From NCBI GenBank assembly GCA_963977425.1, contig CAXBOO010000002.1, forward strand, positions 186,001-250,000: 64,000 nt of DNA, given 5' to 3'. Under the pieces are notes generated by a model that made no database searches, had not been told where the DNA came from, and saw only the letters and a list, made by a program, of their open reading frames with translations. This stretch comes from CAXBOO01 sp963977425 (lineage in GTDB: Bacteria > Bacteroidota > Bacteroidia > Flavobacteriales_D > Luteibaculaceae). The position numbers and the translations under genes are program-made. This document shows positions 7,686-16,946 of the stretch, one piece after another (the first letter of the stretch is position 1; every line of letters begins with the position of its first letter).

Positions 7686-8597
7686 TTATTTTTTTTTCCT
7701 CGCAGCAAAATAAGGACGTAAAACTTGACCAAAACCAAGTTGTACTGGGCAATCTACCCAATCGAATTTTTTTCCTAAAACTGCACTTTTTAAACGCGTT
7801 GTATTTTTATTGAGCATTTCCTGTTCGGCTTCCGACCAATCGTCTCCATGTATTCTAACCTCATCACCACTTTCTAAATCTACTAGCTTGTAAAATTTAG
7901 ACTCCAATTGCAATTTATCTTCGCTCTCGTGTCGGCAATTAAAACACAACAGTTCGTGTCCATAGTAACTCAGCATTTCTAAGGTTTGCTCCCATTCTGG
8001 CAATGCACTTTCTGGAATCAAGAAATCGGAGAATATGATGATCAGATTGCGTTTATGTTTCTCCTCAGCCATTTTTTGCAAGGCATGCAAAATATTGGTT
8101 CCGTCCGATACTTTATTAAATGCAATATCTCTAACCAATGAATCGAGATACTGAAAAATAAAGCCTTGATGTCTTTGGGTACTCCCTAATTGCGATTTGA
8201 ATTGAATAGCATCCGAAAACGATAAAACTTCAAATGCGTCGCCTTGTGTCCGCAACACTTCTGTCAACGCCGCTGTAGCAAATGCCGCAAATTCAACTTT
8301 AGAGTAAGCTTTACCTGGAATGCGTTCAGGATAATTCATCGACCCTGAAACATCTAAAAAAATACGGGCTTTGAGATTGGTTTCTTCTTCGTATAACTTA
8401 GTGTAAAGTTTGTCTGTTTTGGCGTATAGTTTCCAATCGATATTCTTAACCGATTCGCCTGTATTGTATTGTCTATGTTCGCTAAACTCTACCGAAAAAC
8501 CATTGTATGGACTTCGATGCAAGCCTGCCATATATCCAGCAACAATTTTCTTAGCCAATAAATCTATTCGTCCTAATTCTTCTAAATGTTCGCGCAT
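7686..8597 (-). CDS. DUF58 domain protein (vWA-like)
   Basis: 303 residues, no membrane segment. The DUF58 signature RQYNTGESVKNIDWKLYAKTD is at about 42-62. The first strand of a von Willebrand A-like domain is ARIFLDVSGSMNY, with the MIDAS-type residues D82, S84 and S86. Proteins of this family usually work with a MoxR AAA ATPase as a metal-dependent chaperone pair. The only moxR in the window lies 24 kb away, so the partners are not encoded together here. The start codon lies at the very foot of the trxA terminator, so expression may rely on read-through or an unseen promoter. Confidence 0.88.
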   Translation of the reverse strand: MREHLEELGRIDLLAKKIVAGYMAGLHRSPYNGFSVEFSEHRQYNTGESVKNIDWKLYAKTDKLYTKLYEEETNLKARIFLDVSGSMNYPERIPGKAYSKVEFAAFATAALTEVLRTQGDAFEVLSFSDAIQFKSQLGSTQRHQGFIFQYLDSLVRDIAFNKVSDGTNILHALQKMAEEKHKRNLIIIFSDFLIPESALPEWEQTLEMLSYYGHELLCFNCRHESEDKLQLESKFYKLVDLESGDEVRIHGDDWSEAEQEMLNKNTTRLKSAVLGKKFDWVDCPVQLGFGQVLRPYFAARKKK

Positions 8598-8628
8598 AAA
8601 AAAAGCCCCTGCTTTAACAAGGGCTTCA
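8598..8628 (-). terminator. Terminator of trxA
   Basis: On the minus strand AAGCCCTTG pairs with CAGGGGCTT (9 bp, one G-T pair, loop TTAAAG) and is followed by seven T. The T-run ends directly at the ATG of the DUF58 gene. Confidence 0.85.
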
Positions 8629-8648
8629 AATTAATTCAATTAAGGCAA

Positions 8649-8969
8649 TTAAGCCATGTGTGCGTCTAGTTTTTCTGTCAAACTAGCTTTTGGTACAGCT
8701 CCAACAGACTTATCTACTACTTCTCCATTTTTGATAAACAAGATAGTTGGGATACTTCTGATACCATATTTAGCTGAAATACCTGGGTTTTGATCAACGT
8801 TTACTTTTCCGATTACAGCTTTATCGCCATACTCATTGTGAATTTCGTCAACAACTGGTCCAACCATTCTACAAGGTCCACACCACTCAGCCCAAAAATC
8901 AACCAAAACTGGTTTATCAGATTTCAATACCAATTCCTCAAAGTTACTTTCTGTAAATTCTAATGCCAT
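8649..8969 (-). CDS. trxA: Thioredoxin
   Basis: 106 residues, the usual length of a cytoplasmic thioredoxin without signal peptide. The active site is WAEWCGPC, with C30 and C33. The cis-proline loop is GIRSIPTILF. It reduces disulfides in cytoplasmic proteins and is itself reduced by thioredoxin reductase, encoded 2.3 kb away at 11304-12242. Single-gene unit with its own promoter and terminator. Confidence 0.97.
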   Translation of the reverse strand: MALEFTESNFEELVLKSDKPVLVDFWAEWCGPCRMVGPVVDEIHNEYGDKAVIGKVNVDQNPGISAKYGIRSIPTILFIKNGEVVDKSVGAVPKASLTEKLDAHMA

Positions 8970-8989
8970 CTTAAATAATATTTATAGTG

Positions 8990-9021
8990 TAAAAGTATTG
9001 TGAAAGGAGCTTAACTGCAAA
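8990..9021 (-). promoter_or_regulatory. Candidate promoter for trxA
   Basis: On the minus strand TTTG (9021-9018), a 20-base spacer, then TACTTTTA (8997-8990), one mismatch from TAnnTTTG. The predicted leader to the trxA start is about 15 bases. Confidence 0.5.
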
Positions 9022-9092
9022 TAGCTTTTACACATATCCATTAAAATATGTTTATAGTTCCTTATCGTAAGTATTTTCTTAGCCACCGAAAA

Positions 9093-9127
9093 TTTGAATC
9101 ATTAATCTTTTAATTAAGCTATCTTTA
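9093..9127 (+). promoter_or_regulatory. Candidate promoter for the small secreted protein gene
   Basis: TTTG (9093-9096), a 23-base spacer, then TATCTTTA (9120-9127), one mismatch from TAnnTTTG. The start codon is 20 bases downstream. Confidence 0.35.
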
Positions 9128-9146
9128 GACTATCAATTCCATTTCG

Positions 9147-9503
9147 ATGAAAAATATACTATCCCTTATAGCATTAGGCATATCTACATGTGCATTTAGC
9201 CAAAGTTTCCAATACGACAAAGTAAAGGACCTTGACATCAAACAAATTGGCGAGAAATTTGATTCTGAAGCCATGCTTACTAAAGATGAAAAAAAGGCAG
9301 TAAACGCTTGTTTAACGCAAGATGGTTTTGAATTCACGAAAGACACTTATTACGCCTGCATCAAAAAAAGCATGAGTCCTATTCAAGCAAGAAAACTAAT
9401 GGCGCTATACCCGATGAAAAATGATGAGCGTGATAATGCTAGCCCAGCTCCGATGAAAAAATCGGTTATGCCTGTGAAAGAAGACATTCACCCAAAGAAA
9501 TAA
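9147..9503 (+). CDS. Small secreted protein of unknown function
   Basis: 118 residues. A signal peptide (MKNILSLIALGISTCAFSQS, cleavage probably near 18-20) is followed by a short polar, probably helical region with two cysteines (VNACLTQDG and YYACIKKS) that could form a disulfide. The C-terminus is rich in Met, Pro and Lys. I do not recognise a family. The next gene (Hsp15) starts five bases after its stop, so they are likely co-transcribed. Confidence 0.7.
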   Translation: MKNILSLIALGISTCAFSQSFQYDKVKDLDIKQIGEKFDSEAMLTKDEKKAVNACLTQDGFEFTKDTYYACIKKSMSPIQARKLMALYPMKNDERDNASPAPMKKSVMPVKEDIHPKK

Positions 9504-9508
9504 GCAAT

Positions 9509-9877
9509 TTGCGATTAGACAAATGGCTTTGGTGCGTGCGTGCATACAAAACACGTAGTCTAGCAACTGAAGCCGTAAAAGGTGGTTTGGTAAAACTCGA
9601 TGGCGAAGCTTGCAAGCCGAGTAGAATACTAAAACCCCATCAACATATTATGTTCACACGTGGCTTGATAAAACACCAAGCCATTGTGTTGGACTTCCCA
9701 AAACAACGCTTACCGGCAAAAGAAGTCCCTAAATATAGCCTCGACAAAACCCCTGCATCTGAATGGGAAAAAATCGAGGAGAAAAAAGAAATACACACCT
9801 TGCATCGCGACAAAGGAACTGGACGTCCGACAAAAAAAGACAGACGAGATCTAGACAAATGGGGCTTTTGGGAATAA
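9509..9877 (+). CDS. S4-domain RNA-binding protein, Hsp15 family
   Basis: 122 residues starting with TTG. This start gives MRLDKWLWCVRAYKTRS, the canonical Hsp15 N-terminus, and no ATG is available nearby. The S4 domain occupies about 1-60 (LDKWLW, GLVKLDGEACKPSRIL). The C-terminal half is basic (KDRRDLDKWGF). In E. coli Hsp15 (HslR) binds free 50S subunits that still carry a nascent chain and helps recycle stalled ribosomes. It follows a secreted-protein gene by five bases. Confidence 0.88.
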   Translation: MRLDKWLWCVRAYKTRSLATEAVKGGLVKLDGEACKPSRILKPHQHIMFTRGLIKHQAIVLDFPKQRLPAKEVPKYSLDKTPASEWEKIEEKKEIHTLHRDKGTGRPTKKDRRDLDKWGFWE

Positions 9878-9885
9878 CATTCCCA
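9869..9885. other. Hairpin over the Hsp15 stop codon, no T-tract
   Basis: TGGGAAT (9869-9875) pairs with ATTCCCA (9879-9885) around a 3-base loop. No U-run follows, so it is at best an mRNA end-stabilising or attenuating structure. Confidence 0.3.
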
Positions 9886-9945
9886 CCCAACCTCTTACTA
9901 TTGTAGGAATTTGCACTTTTGGCTATCTTGACCAAAATTTACCCT

Positions 9946-11175
9946 ATGATAAAAAAATTACTCTCTATTGTTTTGCTTTCATTTTTCGGAATGCAAACCT
10001 TAAGTGCTCAAACAGACTGCGATGGCACGCGATATTCTGACGAAGCCTCGTTCCAAACTCTTATCACTCCTGGCATACTTTTCGGAGCTAGCGACATTGT
10101 TTTCGACAGCATTGCTATTCCTGCGAAACTGCCTTTATTCATGGATGTATATCAACCCATTGAATTTGGTGCTGAACCCCGACCAGTGATAGTAATGGCA
10201 TTTGGTGGTGCTTATGTATTTGGCGCTAGAGTCTCTCCCGATATTGTTCAAATATGCAATCGTTTCGCCAAAATGGGTTACGTTATGGTTTCTATCGACT
10301 ATAGACTGTCCGATGAATTGCTTATCAATCCATCTCCAGAAAATGCAACTAGAGCCGTACTAAAAGGAACGCAAGATTTTAAAGCCGCTGTTCGTTATAT
10401 GCGTAAAAGTGTTAGTGAATTAGGCAACATTTTCAATATCGATACCAATCGAATTTATGGTGGTGGTGTTAGTGCTGGTGGTTTCAATGCCGTACATGCA
10501 GCATATCTAGATAAAAATTCGGAACTACCTGAAGTAATTCGAGAATTTGCCTTAGAAAACGGTGGCATTGAAGGTGAAAGTGGAAACCCTGGATATTCTT
10601 CAAAAATTGATGCTGTATTGAACCTTTCTGGCGCTATTGGAGATACTGCTTGGATGGAAATGGGTGATGCTCCAATTGTATCGGTACATGGAACAGCCGA
10701 CGGAACCGTTCCTTATGGTTCAGATTCAATTACGGTACTCGATATAAACTATGCCGTAGATGGTTCGCGCAGCATACACATTAAAGCTGATCAATTGGGA
10801 ATTAGAAACGCACTGTACCCCTTCCCTGGTCAAGACCACGTACCATTTGTGACGAACCTAGACTATATGGATACTACCGTTTGGTTCACTCGCGATTTCA
10901 TGTTCGATCAAGTGTGCCCACAATTTGTAGGTGTCAAAAAATTATCGAAATCCAAACTGAACATTTACCCTAATCCAAGTGCTAATTTCATTCAATTTGC
11001 AGGCCATACTCCGGATGTATCCTACCAAATATTATCTGTCAATGGTCAAACAATACGTGCTACTACAGAATATACAACACAAGGAATAAATATCAGTGAT
11101 TTACCAAGCGGACAATACCTGCTTGAAGCAAAACAAAAAGATCAATATTCTAGATTAATGTTTACCAAACCTTAA
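9946..11175 (+). CDS. Secreted alpha/beta-hydrolase (BD-FAE-type esterase) with T9SS type A signal
   Basis: 409 residues from the ATG giving MIKKLLSIVLLS, a clear signal peptide ending near LSAQ. A TTG 27 bases upstream would add an unlikely extension. The hydrolase domain has a HGGG-like oxyanion loop (VMAFGGAYVFG), nucleophile S176 in GGGVSAGG, an acid in HGTADGTVPY and a late His in GQDHVPF. This is the BD-FAE/polysaccharide-esterase fold. The last ~75 residues (NIYPNPSANF, ISDLPSGQYLLEA) are a Por secretion system type A sorting domain, so the enzyme is exported by T9SS. A paralogue at 25683-27089 has lost the nucleophile. Confidence 0.88.
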   Translation: MIKKLLSIVLLSFFGMQTLSAQTDCDGTRYSDEASFQTLITPGILFGASDIVFDSIAIPAKLPLFMDVYQPIEFGAEPRPVIVMAFGGAYVFGARVSPDIVQICNRFAKMGYVMVSIDYRLSDELLINPSPENATRAVLKGTQDFKAAVRYMRKSVSELGNIFNIDTNRIYGGGVSAGGFNAVHAAYLDKNSELPEVIREFALENGGIEGESGNPGYSSKIDAVLNLSGAIGDTAWMEMGDAPIVSVHGTADGTVPYGSDSITVLDINYAVDGSRSIHIKADQLGIRNALYPFPGQDHVPFVTNLDYMDTTVWFTRDFMFDQVCPQFVGVKKLSKSKLNIYPNPSANFIQFAGHTPDVSYQILSVNGQTIRATTEYTTQGINISDLPSGQYLLEAKQKDQYSRLMFTKP

Positions 11176-11201
11176 TTAAACAAACAATCTAAATCTAACA
11201 G

Positions 11202-11230
11202 AAAAGGCAGTCCAATCGATTGCCTTTTTT
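11202..11230 (+). terminator. Terminator after the secreted esterase gene
   Basis: AAAAGGCAGTC pairs with GATTGCCTTTT (11 bp, one G-T pair, 5-base loop) and is followed by T-rich sequence. Confidence 0.85.
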
Positions 11231-11276
11231 TATGCTATAAGATGTTAGACATAAGCATTATTTATACTGGCTATGA

Positions 11277-11284
11277 TATCTTTG
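11277..11284 (+). promoter_or_regulatory. -7 promoter element for trxB
   Basis: TATCTTTG is an exact TAnnTTTG match 19 bases before the trxB start. A -33 TTG is not obvious at the ideal distance. Confidence 0.5.
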
Positions 11285-11303
11285 CTACCCAAAACGAGAA
11301 AAC

Positions 11304-12242
11304 ATGAGTAACACCCATACAAAATGCCTAATTATAGGTTCTGGACCTGCTGGATATACAGCTGCTATTTACGCTGCTAGAGCAGATTTAAAGCCTATTA
11401 TGATAGAAGGTTTACAACCAGGCGGTCAGTTAACAGAAACAACGGATGTAGACAACTTCCCAGGTTATCCACAAGGAATCAATGGTCTACAAATGATGAT
11501 GGACCTTAGAGCTCAAGCAGAAAGATTCGATACCGTTATCAAAAACGGTTATGTAACGAAAGTTGATTTTTCAGGTGGTGTTCATAAAGTATGGGTAGAT
11601 GGTAAGGATGAATACACAGCTGACACCATCATTATTTCTACAGGTGCATCCGCAAAATGGTTGGGCTTAGAATCTGAAACTAAATTCCGTGAAAATGGCG
11701 GTGGAGTAAGTGCTTGTGCCGTATGTGATGGCTTCTTTTACCGTGGCCAAGACGTAGCCATAGTAGGTGCTGGTGATTCAGCATGCGAAGAAGCTTCTTA
11801 CTTAGCTAAGCTTTGTAAAAAAGTTTACATGATTGTACGTAAAGACGAAATGCGTGCTTCTAAAGCGATGCAACACCGTGTTAAGAACATGGAAAACATT
11901 GAAATACTTTACAATACCGAAACACTAGATATTTTAGGGGATGAAGGTGTAACTGGCGCTAAATTCATCAACAACGAAACAAAAGAAGAATTCACAAAAG
12001 AGATTACTGGATTCTTTGTTGCTATCGGTCACAAACCAAACACTGATATCTTCAAAGATTTCTTAGATAGAGATGACCAAGGTTATTTAAAAGTTGTTCC
12101 AGGAACATCAAAAACAAATTTGCCAGGCGTATTTGTTTCTGGTGATGCCGCCGATAAAGTTTACAAGCAAGCAATTACTGCTGCTGGCACAGGATGTATG
12201 GCAGCTCTAGACGCTGAACGTTACTTAGCAGAACAAGAGTAA
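11304..12242 (+). CDS. trxB: Thioredoxin-disulfide reductase
   Basis: 312 residues. FAD-binding GSGPAGYTAA lies near 12-21. The NADPH domain begins with VAIVGAGDSACEEA. The redox-active CAVC (C138, C141) is in the NADPH domain, as in low-molecular-weight bacterial enzymes. The C-terminal FAD motif is GVFVSGDAAD. It transfers electrons from NADPH to thioredoxin, whose gene lies 2.3 kb away on the other strand. Monocistronic between two terminators. Confidence 0.97.
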   Translation: MSNTHTKCLIIGSGPAGYTAAIYAARADLKPIMIEGLQPGGQLTETTDVDNFPGYPQGINGLQMMMDLRAQAERFDTVIKNGYVTKVDFSGGVHKVWVDGKDEYTADTIIISTGASAKWLGLESETKFRENGGGVSACAVCDGFFYRGQDVAIVGAGDSACEEASYLAKLCKKVYMIVRKDEMRASKAMQHRVKNMENIEILYNTETLDILGDEGVTGAKFINNETKEEFTKEITGFFVAIGHKPNTDIFKDFLDRDDQGYLKVVPGTSKTNLPGVFVSGDAADKVYKQAITAAGTGCMAALDAERYLAEQE

Positions 12243-12263
12243 TTTTGTATAAACACTATATAA

Positions 12264-12290
12264 AGAAGGAGGTTTAGGCCTCCTTTTTTT
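12264..12290 (+). terminator. Terminator of trxB, at the end of the convergent OmpA gene
   Basis: AAGGAGG pairs with CCTCCTT around TTTAGG and is followed by T-run. The stop codon of the convergent gene overlaps its 3' foot. Confidence 0.88.
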
Positions 12291-14235
12291 ATGGCGTAAT
12301 CTGAACTTCAGTCCTTCTATTTACAGCTTTATTAGCGGTAGATGTATTGGGCAAAATAGGTTCAGCATCGCCTTTACCTAAGCAAACAATTTTACTGGAT
12401 TCAACACCAAATTGAACCAACAAATCGCCAACAGCTTTAGCCCTTTTATCTGACAATTCTAAATTGTATTCTGAATTTCCAACATTGTCGGTATGACCAA
12501 TTAATTTCACTTCACCGAATTCTATTTCTTGTAAGTATTGAGCAAAGGCTTTTAGAATAACCATACTCTTAGGATTCACTATAGCATCGTCGGTTCCGAA
12601 CAACACATTTTCTAATGTAAATCCACCTTCCTCTAACGTCATAGACTCTGTATTGATATCTACTCTGGCATCACCATCTTCAGAAAGCTTAGCGGCATTA
12701 AAAAATGGATTATTGCCTTTGGCTTCTGTCGTTACCATTAGTTTTTGACGAGCTTGTTCTTCGGTTAATAGTGTTGCAAAACGATGGTTGCTTTTTTTTG
12801 GCTTCAGTTTGGCTATATCTTCACCTTGTTGATTACTCAAAGTAATTTCTAAGTCTTCTTCTGGTAGATACTTAACTGATCCGGTAACTACTTTTCGATA
12901 TTCAGACTGATAGGCCTCAGGCAATGTAAATTTAAAGATGTCAAACACGCCTGTTCTATTTCCTATATTACTGCTTATGTAAGCCGTTTTACCATCCGCT
13001 GCTATTTGTATTCCGTGCTCATCCCCTGTAGTATTTACAGCTGAGCTCAAATTCTTAATATTCCCCCATTTACCTGAAATATTTTCGGCATAAAAAAGAT
13101 CGTACGAACCAATGGTTGGATTTTGATCGGAAGAGAAATAAAGGTGTTTGTTATCGGCATGAATGAAAGGAGCTTTTTCATTGTAAGCCGTATTTATTCC
13201 ATCAATTGCTTTCGCTTTTTCCCATTCACCATCGTCGTTTCTTGTTGAAACATAAATATCTATTCCCCCAACAGACCCCGGATATTTAGCGAAATACAAG
13301 GTCTTGCCATCGCTGCTTAAAGCGGGTTGCGATTCCCAAGTAGTATCTGTATTGATGGTTTCTGGCAAAAGTTCGAACTTAGAATAAGCCGCATTTCCTG
13401 CACTATCGATATGTTCTATAATCTGAAAAATATCGCAATTACGATAGCCCGTTTCAGTAGCATTGCATACAGTAAGAAAAAGCTCATCACCACTCAAACT
13501 ACAAGTCATTCCACCATAATTCCCATTGCCATAATTGAATGGTTTTGGCATTTTGACAACATTATCAACTGCATTATTCACAAAACTAGCCCGCATAAAA
13601 AGCTCTTGCTCTTTACTCACCACACTGCCTTTACCCCTAACCGTTTGTTTTCGGGTGAAATACATATACCGTCCATCGGCACTCAAAAAAGGCAAATACT
13701 CACTAGCAATGGTTGAAACTGTAGCAACCTTCTCTTTTGAAACAGGTTTTTCGCTCAACAGTTTTTGCCAAACCTTAGCTTCTTGAATCATTTGTTTTTC
13801 AAAGAGTTGCAAACTATCTTCTTCAAAACTATTGCCGTCAAAACGATTCAAAAATTCATCGAAACGACTTTGCCCAAACAACACTTCCATTAGAAATATC
13901 AATTGAGTAGGCACTAATTCGCATTGTTTATCCAGTGCCAATGTTTTTTGCGCTATTCCTGCGGATTTTGGCAAGTAAGTTTGATTACCGGCATTGAGTT
14001 CCTTGATGAGAAACACATTAAAATCCATCTGCACGGCTAATGCATTTTCAGAGGCATGCAAAGCTTCGCTGTACAAAGTAGCACGCTCCCTAGAATCGTC
14101 CGTCTCTTCAATTTTATCTTGAAGTTTTTGAAGCTTTTTCTCGTCGGGCCATTCCGTACAATCTTGAGCCTGTAACCCGAATGCAAACAACAATAATGTT
14201 GCAGTAAAAATTTTACTTAGGTTGTCCAAATGCAC
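12289..14235 (-). CDS. OmpA-family protein with PD40 beta-propeller repeats
   Basis: 648 residues. Signal peptide (IFTATLLLFAFGLQAQ), an N-terminal helical region to about 165, then WD40-like PD40 repeats (YLPFLSADGRYMYFTRK, PALSSDGKTLYFAK, APFIHADNKHLYFSSD) forming a periplasmic propeller. The C-terminal OmpA/MotB peptidoglycan-binding domain begins near 534 and contains GHTDNVGNSEYNLELSDKRA. The layout resembles PorE-type proteins that link T9SS or other outer-membrane machines to peptidoglycan, but I cannot tell whether this is the PorE orthologue. The start lies 23 bases inside the 3' end of the AsmA-like gene, so the two are coupled. Confidence 0.88.
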   Translation of the reverse strand: MHLDNLSKIFTATLLLFAFGLQAQDCTEWPDEKKLQKLQDKIEETDDSRERATLYSEALHASENALAVQMDFNVFLIKELNAGNQTYLPKSAGIAQKTLALDKQCELVPTQLIFLMEVLFGQSRFDEFLNRFDGNSFEEDSLQLFEKQMIQEAKVWQKLLSEKPVSKEKVATVSTIASEYLPFLSADGRYMYFTRKQTVRGKGSVVSKEQELFMRASFVNNAVDNVVKMPKPFNYGNGNYGGMTCSLSGDELFLTVCNATETGYRNCDIFQIIEHIDSAGNAAYSKFELLPETINTDTTWESQPALSSDGKTLYFAKYPGSVGGIDIYVSTRNDDGEWEKAKAIDGINTAYNEKAPFIHADNKHLYFSSDQNPTIGSYDLFYAENISGKWGNIKNLSSAVNTTGDEHGIQIAADGKTAYISSNIGNRTGVFDIFKFTLPEAYQSEYRKVVTGSVKYLPEEDLEITLSNQQGEDIAKLKPKKSNHRFATLLTEEQARQKLMVTTEAKGNNPFFNAAKLSEDGDARVDINTESMTLEEGGFTLENVLFGTDDAIVNPKSMVILKAFAQYLQEIEFGEVKLIGHTDNVGNSEYNLELSDKRAKAVGDLLVQFGVESSKIVCLGKGDAEPILPNTSTANKAVNRRTEVQITP

Positions 14236-16936
14236 CTTTCAGTTTATTTTTGGCTGCTTCGCGCGCTTTAGCTTTCTCTTCTTCTATCTTTTTACGAGCT
14301 TCTTCTTCAAGTCGTTTCTTTTCTGCTTCCAGTTTTTGTTTGGCTTCATCGGCAGCTGCTTGAGCATCTTGTTTTGCTTTATCTACAGCTTCTCTTGCTT
14401 TTGCTTCGGCTTCGGCTTTCTTTTTATCCAGTTCTTCTTTCAGCTTTTCTTTGCTGTCTTCAACTGCACTTTTGCCATTACTGCCATTGAATTTCGTTTC
14501 CACTTTTACATCGGTAATGGTATTGGTAAACAACAAGTCTATATTTACCTTATCTCCCATTTTCACTTCTTTCCCTAACAATGCTGAAGCTTTGCTAGCC
14601 AAACCATTTACCGCTTTCAATGCTTCGCTTGGAAACATTTTAGTAGGAATATCCAAATTCACGGTATAGTCTATTGTAGCATCTACACCTGTACGTCCAA
14701 CAAACTTAGCGTCTATCGCACCAATTTTTGTTGAAAATGGCTTGATGAATAGGTTACCATCCGACAACTCAAATCCAATCTTGGCATCGTCTAGAGTTTG
14801 TTTTTTTAGAGCTCTGAAATTCAATTTATCAGCAGCTTTATTGAATGCTTCAAAATTATTGATGGTAACGCCTTTGGTAAAAATTTTACCCGCACCATTC
14901 AAAGAATTCATAATAGGAAACAAATCATCGCCTATACTACCTGAGATATCAAAATTGGTATTGATTTCACCCATAGCCGCTTTGGCAATAGGAAACAACT
15001 TAGAAATGGTTTCAAAAACTTCGACACTTTTCTGGATGTCCATTTTCTGAATACCAACCTTCATTCCAAACAAGGGTTGTTTGGCTTGCGTATCGAATTG
15101 CCCCGCAGCTGCTACTGGAGCAACATCGAACAATTTGGTTTTGGCCTCACTTAAATAAAATACACCATTGGCTATGTACCCATTGGCTGTAATGTCTTTA
15201 AATTCTGCACCATCGTACAAAAAGCTATTGCACTCGGCCGTATAGTCTAACTGAATGTTTTTAGGCAATCGCATGAAATCCAAAGGATCATTGTTAAGAT
15301 CTAAAATAACGTTTTGATCTACTGGAGCAACAGAAGGTTCTGAAGAAGCGGTTTCATCTTCCTCCATAAATGGATCCACATTTATTTGTTCAGCAATGGC
15401 ATTGAATTCGCCTTTAAGCGTTCCATCGTGCATCGCAAACGACAATAAATTACTGAAGTAACCATCGGCATTTGCTTCAATTCCTGTGGTTTTAAAACTT
15501 GAGACTGTAAAACCTAGAAACTGAGGAGACAACTTAGCTGTTAACAACTCAAACGAAACTGGATAAGGAACCGAATCGCCTGTAAGACTGAAGTTTTTAA
15601 AACTAACTTCACCATCGGCTTTTACATTTTCAAACTCTTCCTTCTCAATCGTTGACATCGCCGTATTGATTTTCAAATTCAAATCAAGCAATCCAGCCAT
15701 TTCCATTCCATCCAAAGGCAAGGCATTCTTTAATTCTTTGAAATCTATTTTCGCGAATATTTCGGTTGCAATGTTGGGGTCAGAAATTGGTGTTTTCAAC
15801 AACAAGTTTGCGTTGATTGGATTGTTTGCCAATTCTAAATGAAAGTCTCTTACGTTTACTACAGCATCATCAAAATCGGCTGCGCCTTGAGTAGAAAAAC
15901 TGATATCGGCAGATATTTTATCCAAAGAAGATGGAAGATCCGGATACTGAACTTGAGCGTTGTCAATTTTCACAGCGGCCTTAATGGCTGGCATTGTAGT
16001 TTCCGAATACGCACCTGTTAAAGCTCCGGTTAAATCGAATTTACCTGTTGCCTTCAAGCTTTCGAAACCTTCAAGATAAACCCCAGGGATAAGTGAAATT
16101 AAAGATTTGAAATCGTTGTTTTTGGCACTAAAAGTCATGTCAAAACCAATATCATCGGTCGGCATACTCATATTACCATCAAAGGCCAAAGCCAAATCAT
16201 TGACTTTTAATTCGTTTTGCTTAAAGGCAAAAACCATTTTATCTAAGTCAATACCCAAAACTGCTTTCAAAGAAATTCTGCTTTTATTCAAGAATGCGAC
16301 ACCATCCATTGCAACTGTAACGGCTTCAATTTCAGTTTGACTATCTACATCAAATTGGGTTAAAGTAAAATCGGCTGAACCTTCGTGTATTAAATTGGTA
16401 ACAATGGCCTGCATGTTTCCTTCAATATCGGTATAACGAATATTTGCACCATATATACCATAATGGTTTAAAGCAAAGCTAAGCCCTGAGTCGTCTCCAC
16501 TTGATTGTGCAACGGTATCTTCTACAACAATTTCATCTGAAGCTTTAGCGATATCATAATTGGCATTACCATCAGCATCCACAATTACGTTAAAAACTGG
16601 TCGCATCAACTCAATATCGGTTAGCACTATTTTTTTACTCGAAATCAATTCCGATAGTGAAACTGTAATTTCAAAGCTGTCGAACTTCGCCAATGTATCG
16701 CCTTCAAATGGAGCAATATTACTCACGCTCACATTTTGCATATCGAGTGTAATGTTTGGGAAGTGAGTAAACACACTTACACCAACATTTTCCAATTCAA
16801 ATTTTGCATTGATGTTGTTGTTGATTTCCTTTTTAACTGCAGCCAATATTTCGGCTTTGAAGAAATAAGGCAAAGCTGCCAATGCGCCAAACACCACTCC
16901 GATGATGACTAAAAATATAATGAGGGCTTTTTTCAT
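14213..16936 (-). CDS. AsmA-like inner-membrane protein
   Basis: 907 residues. One N-terminal membrane anchor (4-25) is followed by a large periplasmic beta-rich region with the AsmA N-terminal pattern (NVSVSNIAPFEGDTLAKFDSFEITV) and C-terminal AsmA-like repeats (GAGKIFTKGVTINNF, LFIKPFSTKIGAIDAKFVGR). The last ~75 residues are highly charged coiled coil (Lys/Glu/Ala-rich). AsmA-family proteins form long hydrophobic grooves and are implicated in phospholipid transport between membranes and outer-membrane assembly. It is co-transcribed with an OmpA/PD40 protein, a fitting envelope pair. The basic coiled tail is unusual for the family. Confidence 0.85.
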   Translation of the reverse strand: MKKALIIFLVIIGVVFGALAALPYFFKAEILAAVKKEINNNINAKFELENVGVSVFTHFPNITLDMQNVSVSNIAPFEGDTLAKFDSFEITVSLSELISSKKIVLTDIELMRPVFNVIVDADGNANYDIAKASDEIVVEDTVAQSSGDDSGLSFALNHYGIYGANIRYTDIEGNMQAIVTNLIHEGSADFTLTQFDVDSQTEIEAVTVAMDGVAFLNKSRISLKAVLGIDLDKMVFAFKQNELKVNDLALAFDGNMSMPTDDIGFDMTFSAKNNDFKSLISLIPGVYLEGFESLKATGKFDLTGALTGAYSETTMPAIKAAVKIDNAQVQYPDLPSSLDKISADISFSTQGAADFDDAVVNVRDFHLELANNPINANLLLKTPISDPNIATEIFAKIDFKELKNALPLDGMEMAGLLDLNLKINTAMSTIEKEEFENVKADGEVSFKNFSLTGDSVPYPVSFELLTAKLSPQFLGFTVSSFKTTGIEANADGYFSNLLSFAMHDGTLKGEFNAIAEQINVDPFMEEDETASSEPSVAPVDQNVILDLNNDPLDFMRLPKNIQLDYTAECNSFLYDGAEFKDITANGYIANGVFYLSEAKTKLFDVAPVAAAGQFDTQAKQPLFGMKVGIQKMDIQKSVEVFETISKLFPIAKAAMGEINTNFDISGSIGDDLFPIMNSLNGAGKIFTKGVTINNFEAFNKAADKLNFRALKKQTLDDAKIGFELSDGNLFIKPFSTKIGAIDAKFVGRTGVDATIDYTVNLDIPTKMFPSEALKAVNGLASKASALLGKEVKMGDKVNIDLLFTNTITDVKVETKFNGSNGKSAVEDSKEKLKEELDKKKAEAEAKAREAVDKAKQDAQAAADEAKQKLEAEKKRLEEEARKKIEEEKAKAREAAKNKLKGAFGQPK

Positions 16937-16946
16937 AACTTTTTAA

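Noticed and set aside
9919..9945. TTG start nine codons upstream of the secreted esterase
   Set aside because: It would put a polar extension before a perfect signal peptide that starts at ATG 9946.
14213..16936. Several plus-strand frames of 60-118 codons opposite the AsmA-like gene
   Set aside because: They are complements of the Lys/Glu-rich and beta-rich coding sequence, giving Phe/Ser-rich nonsense without start signals.
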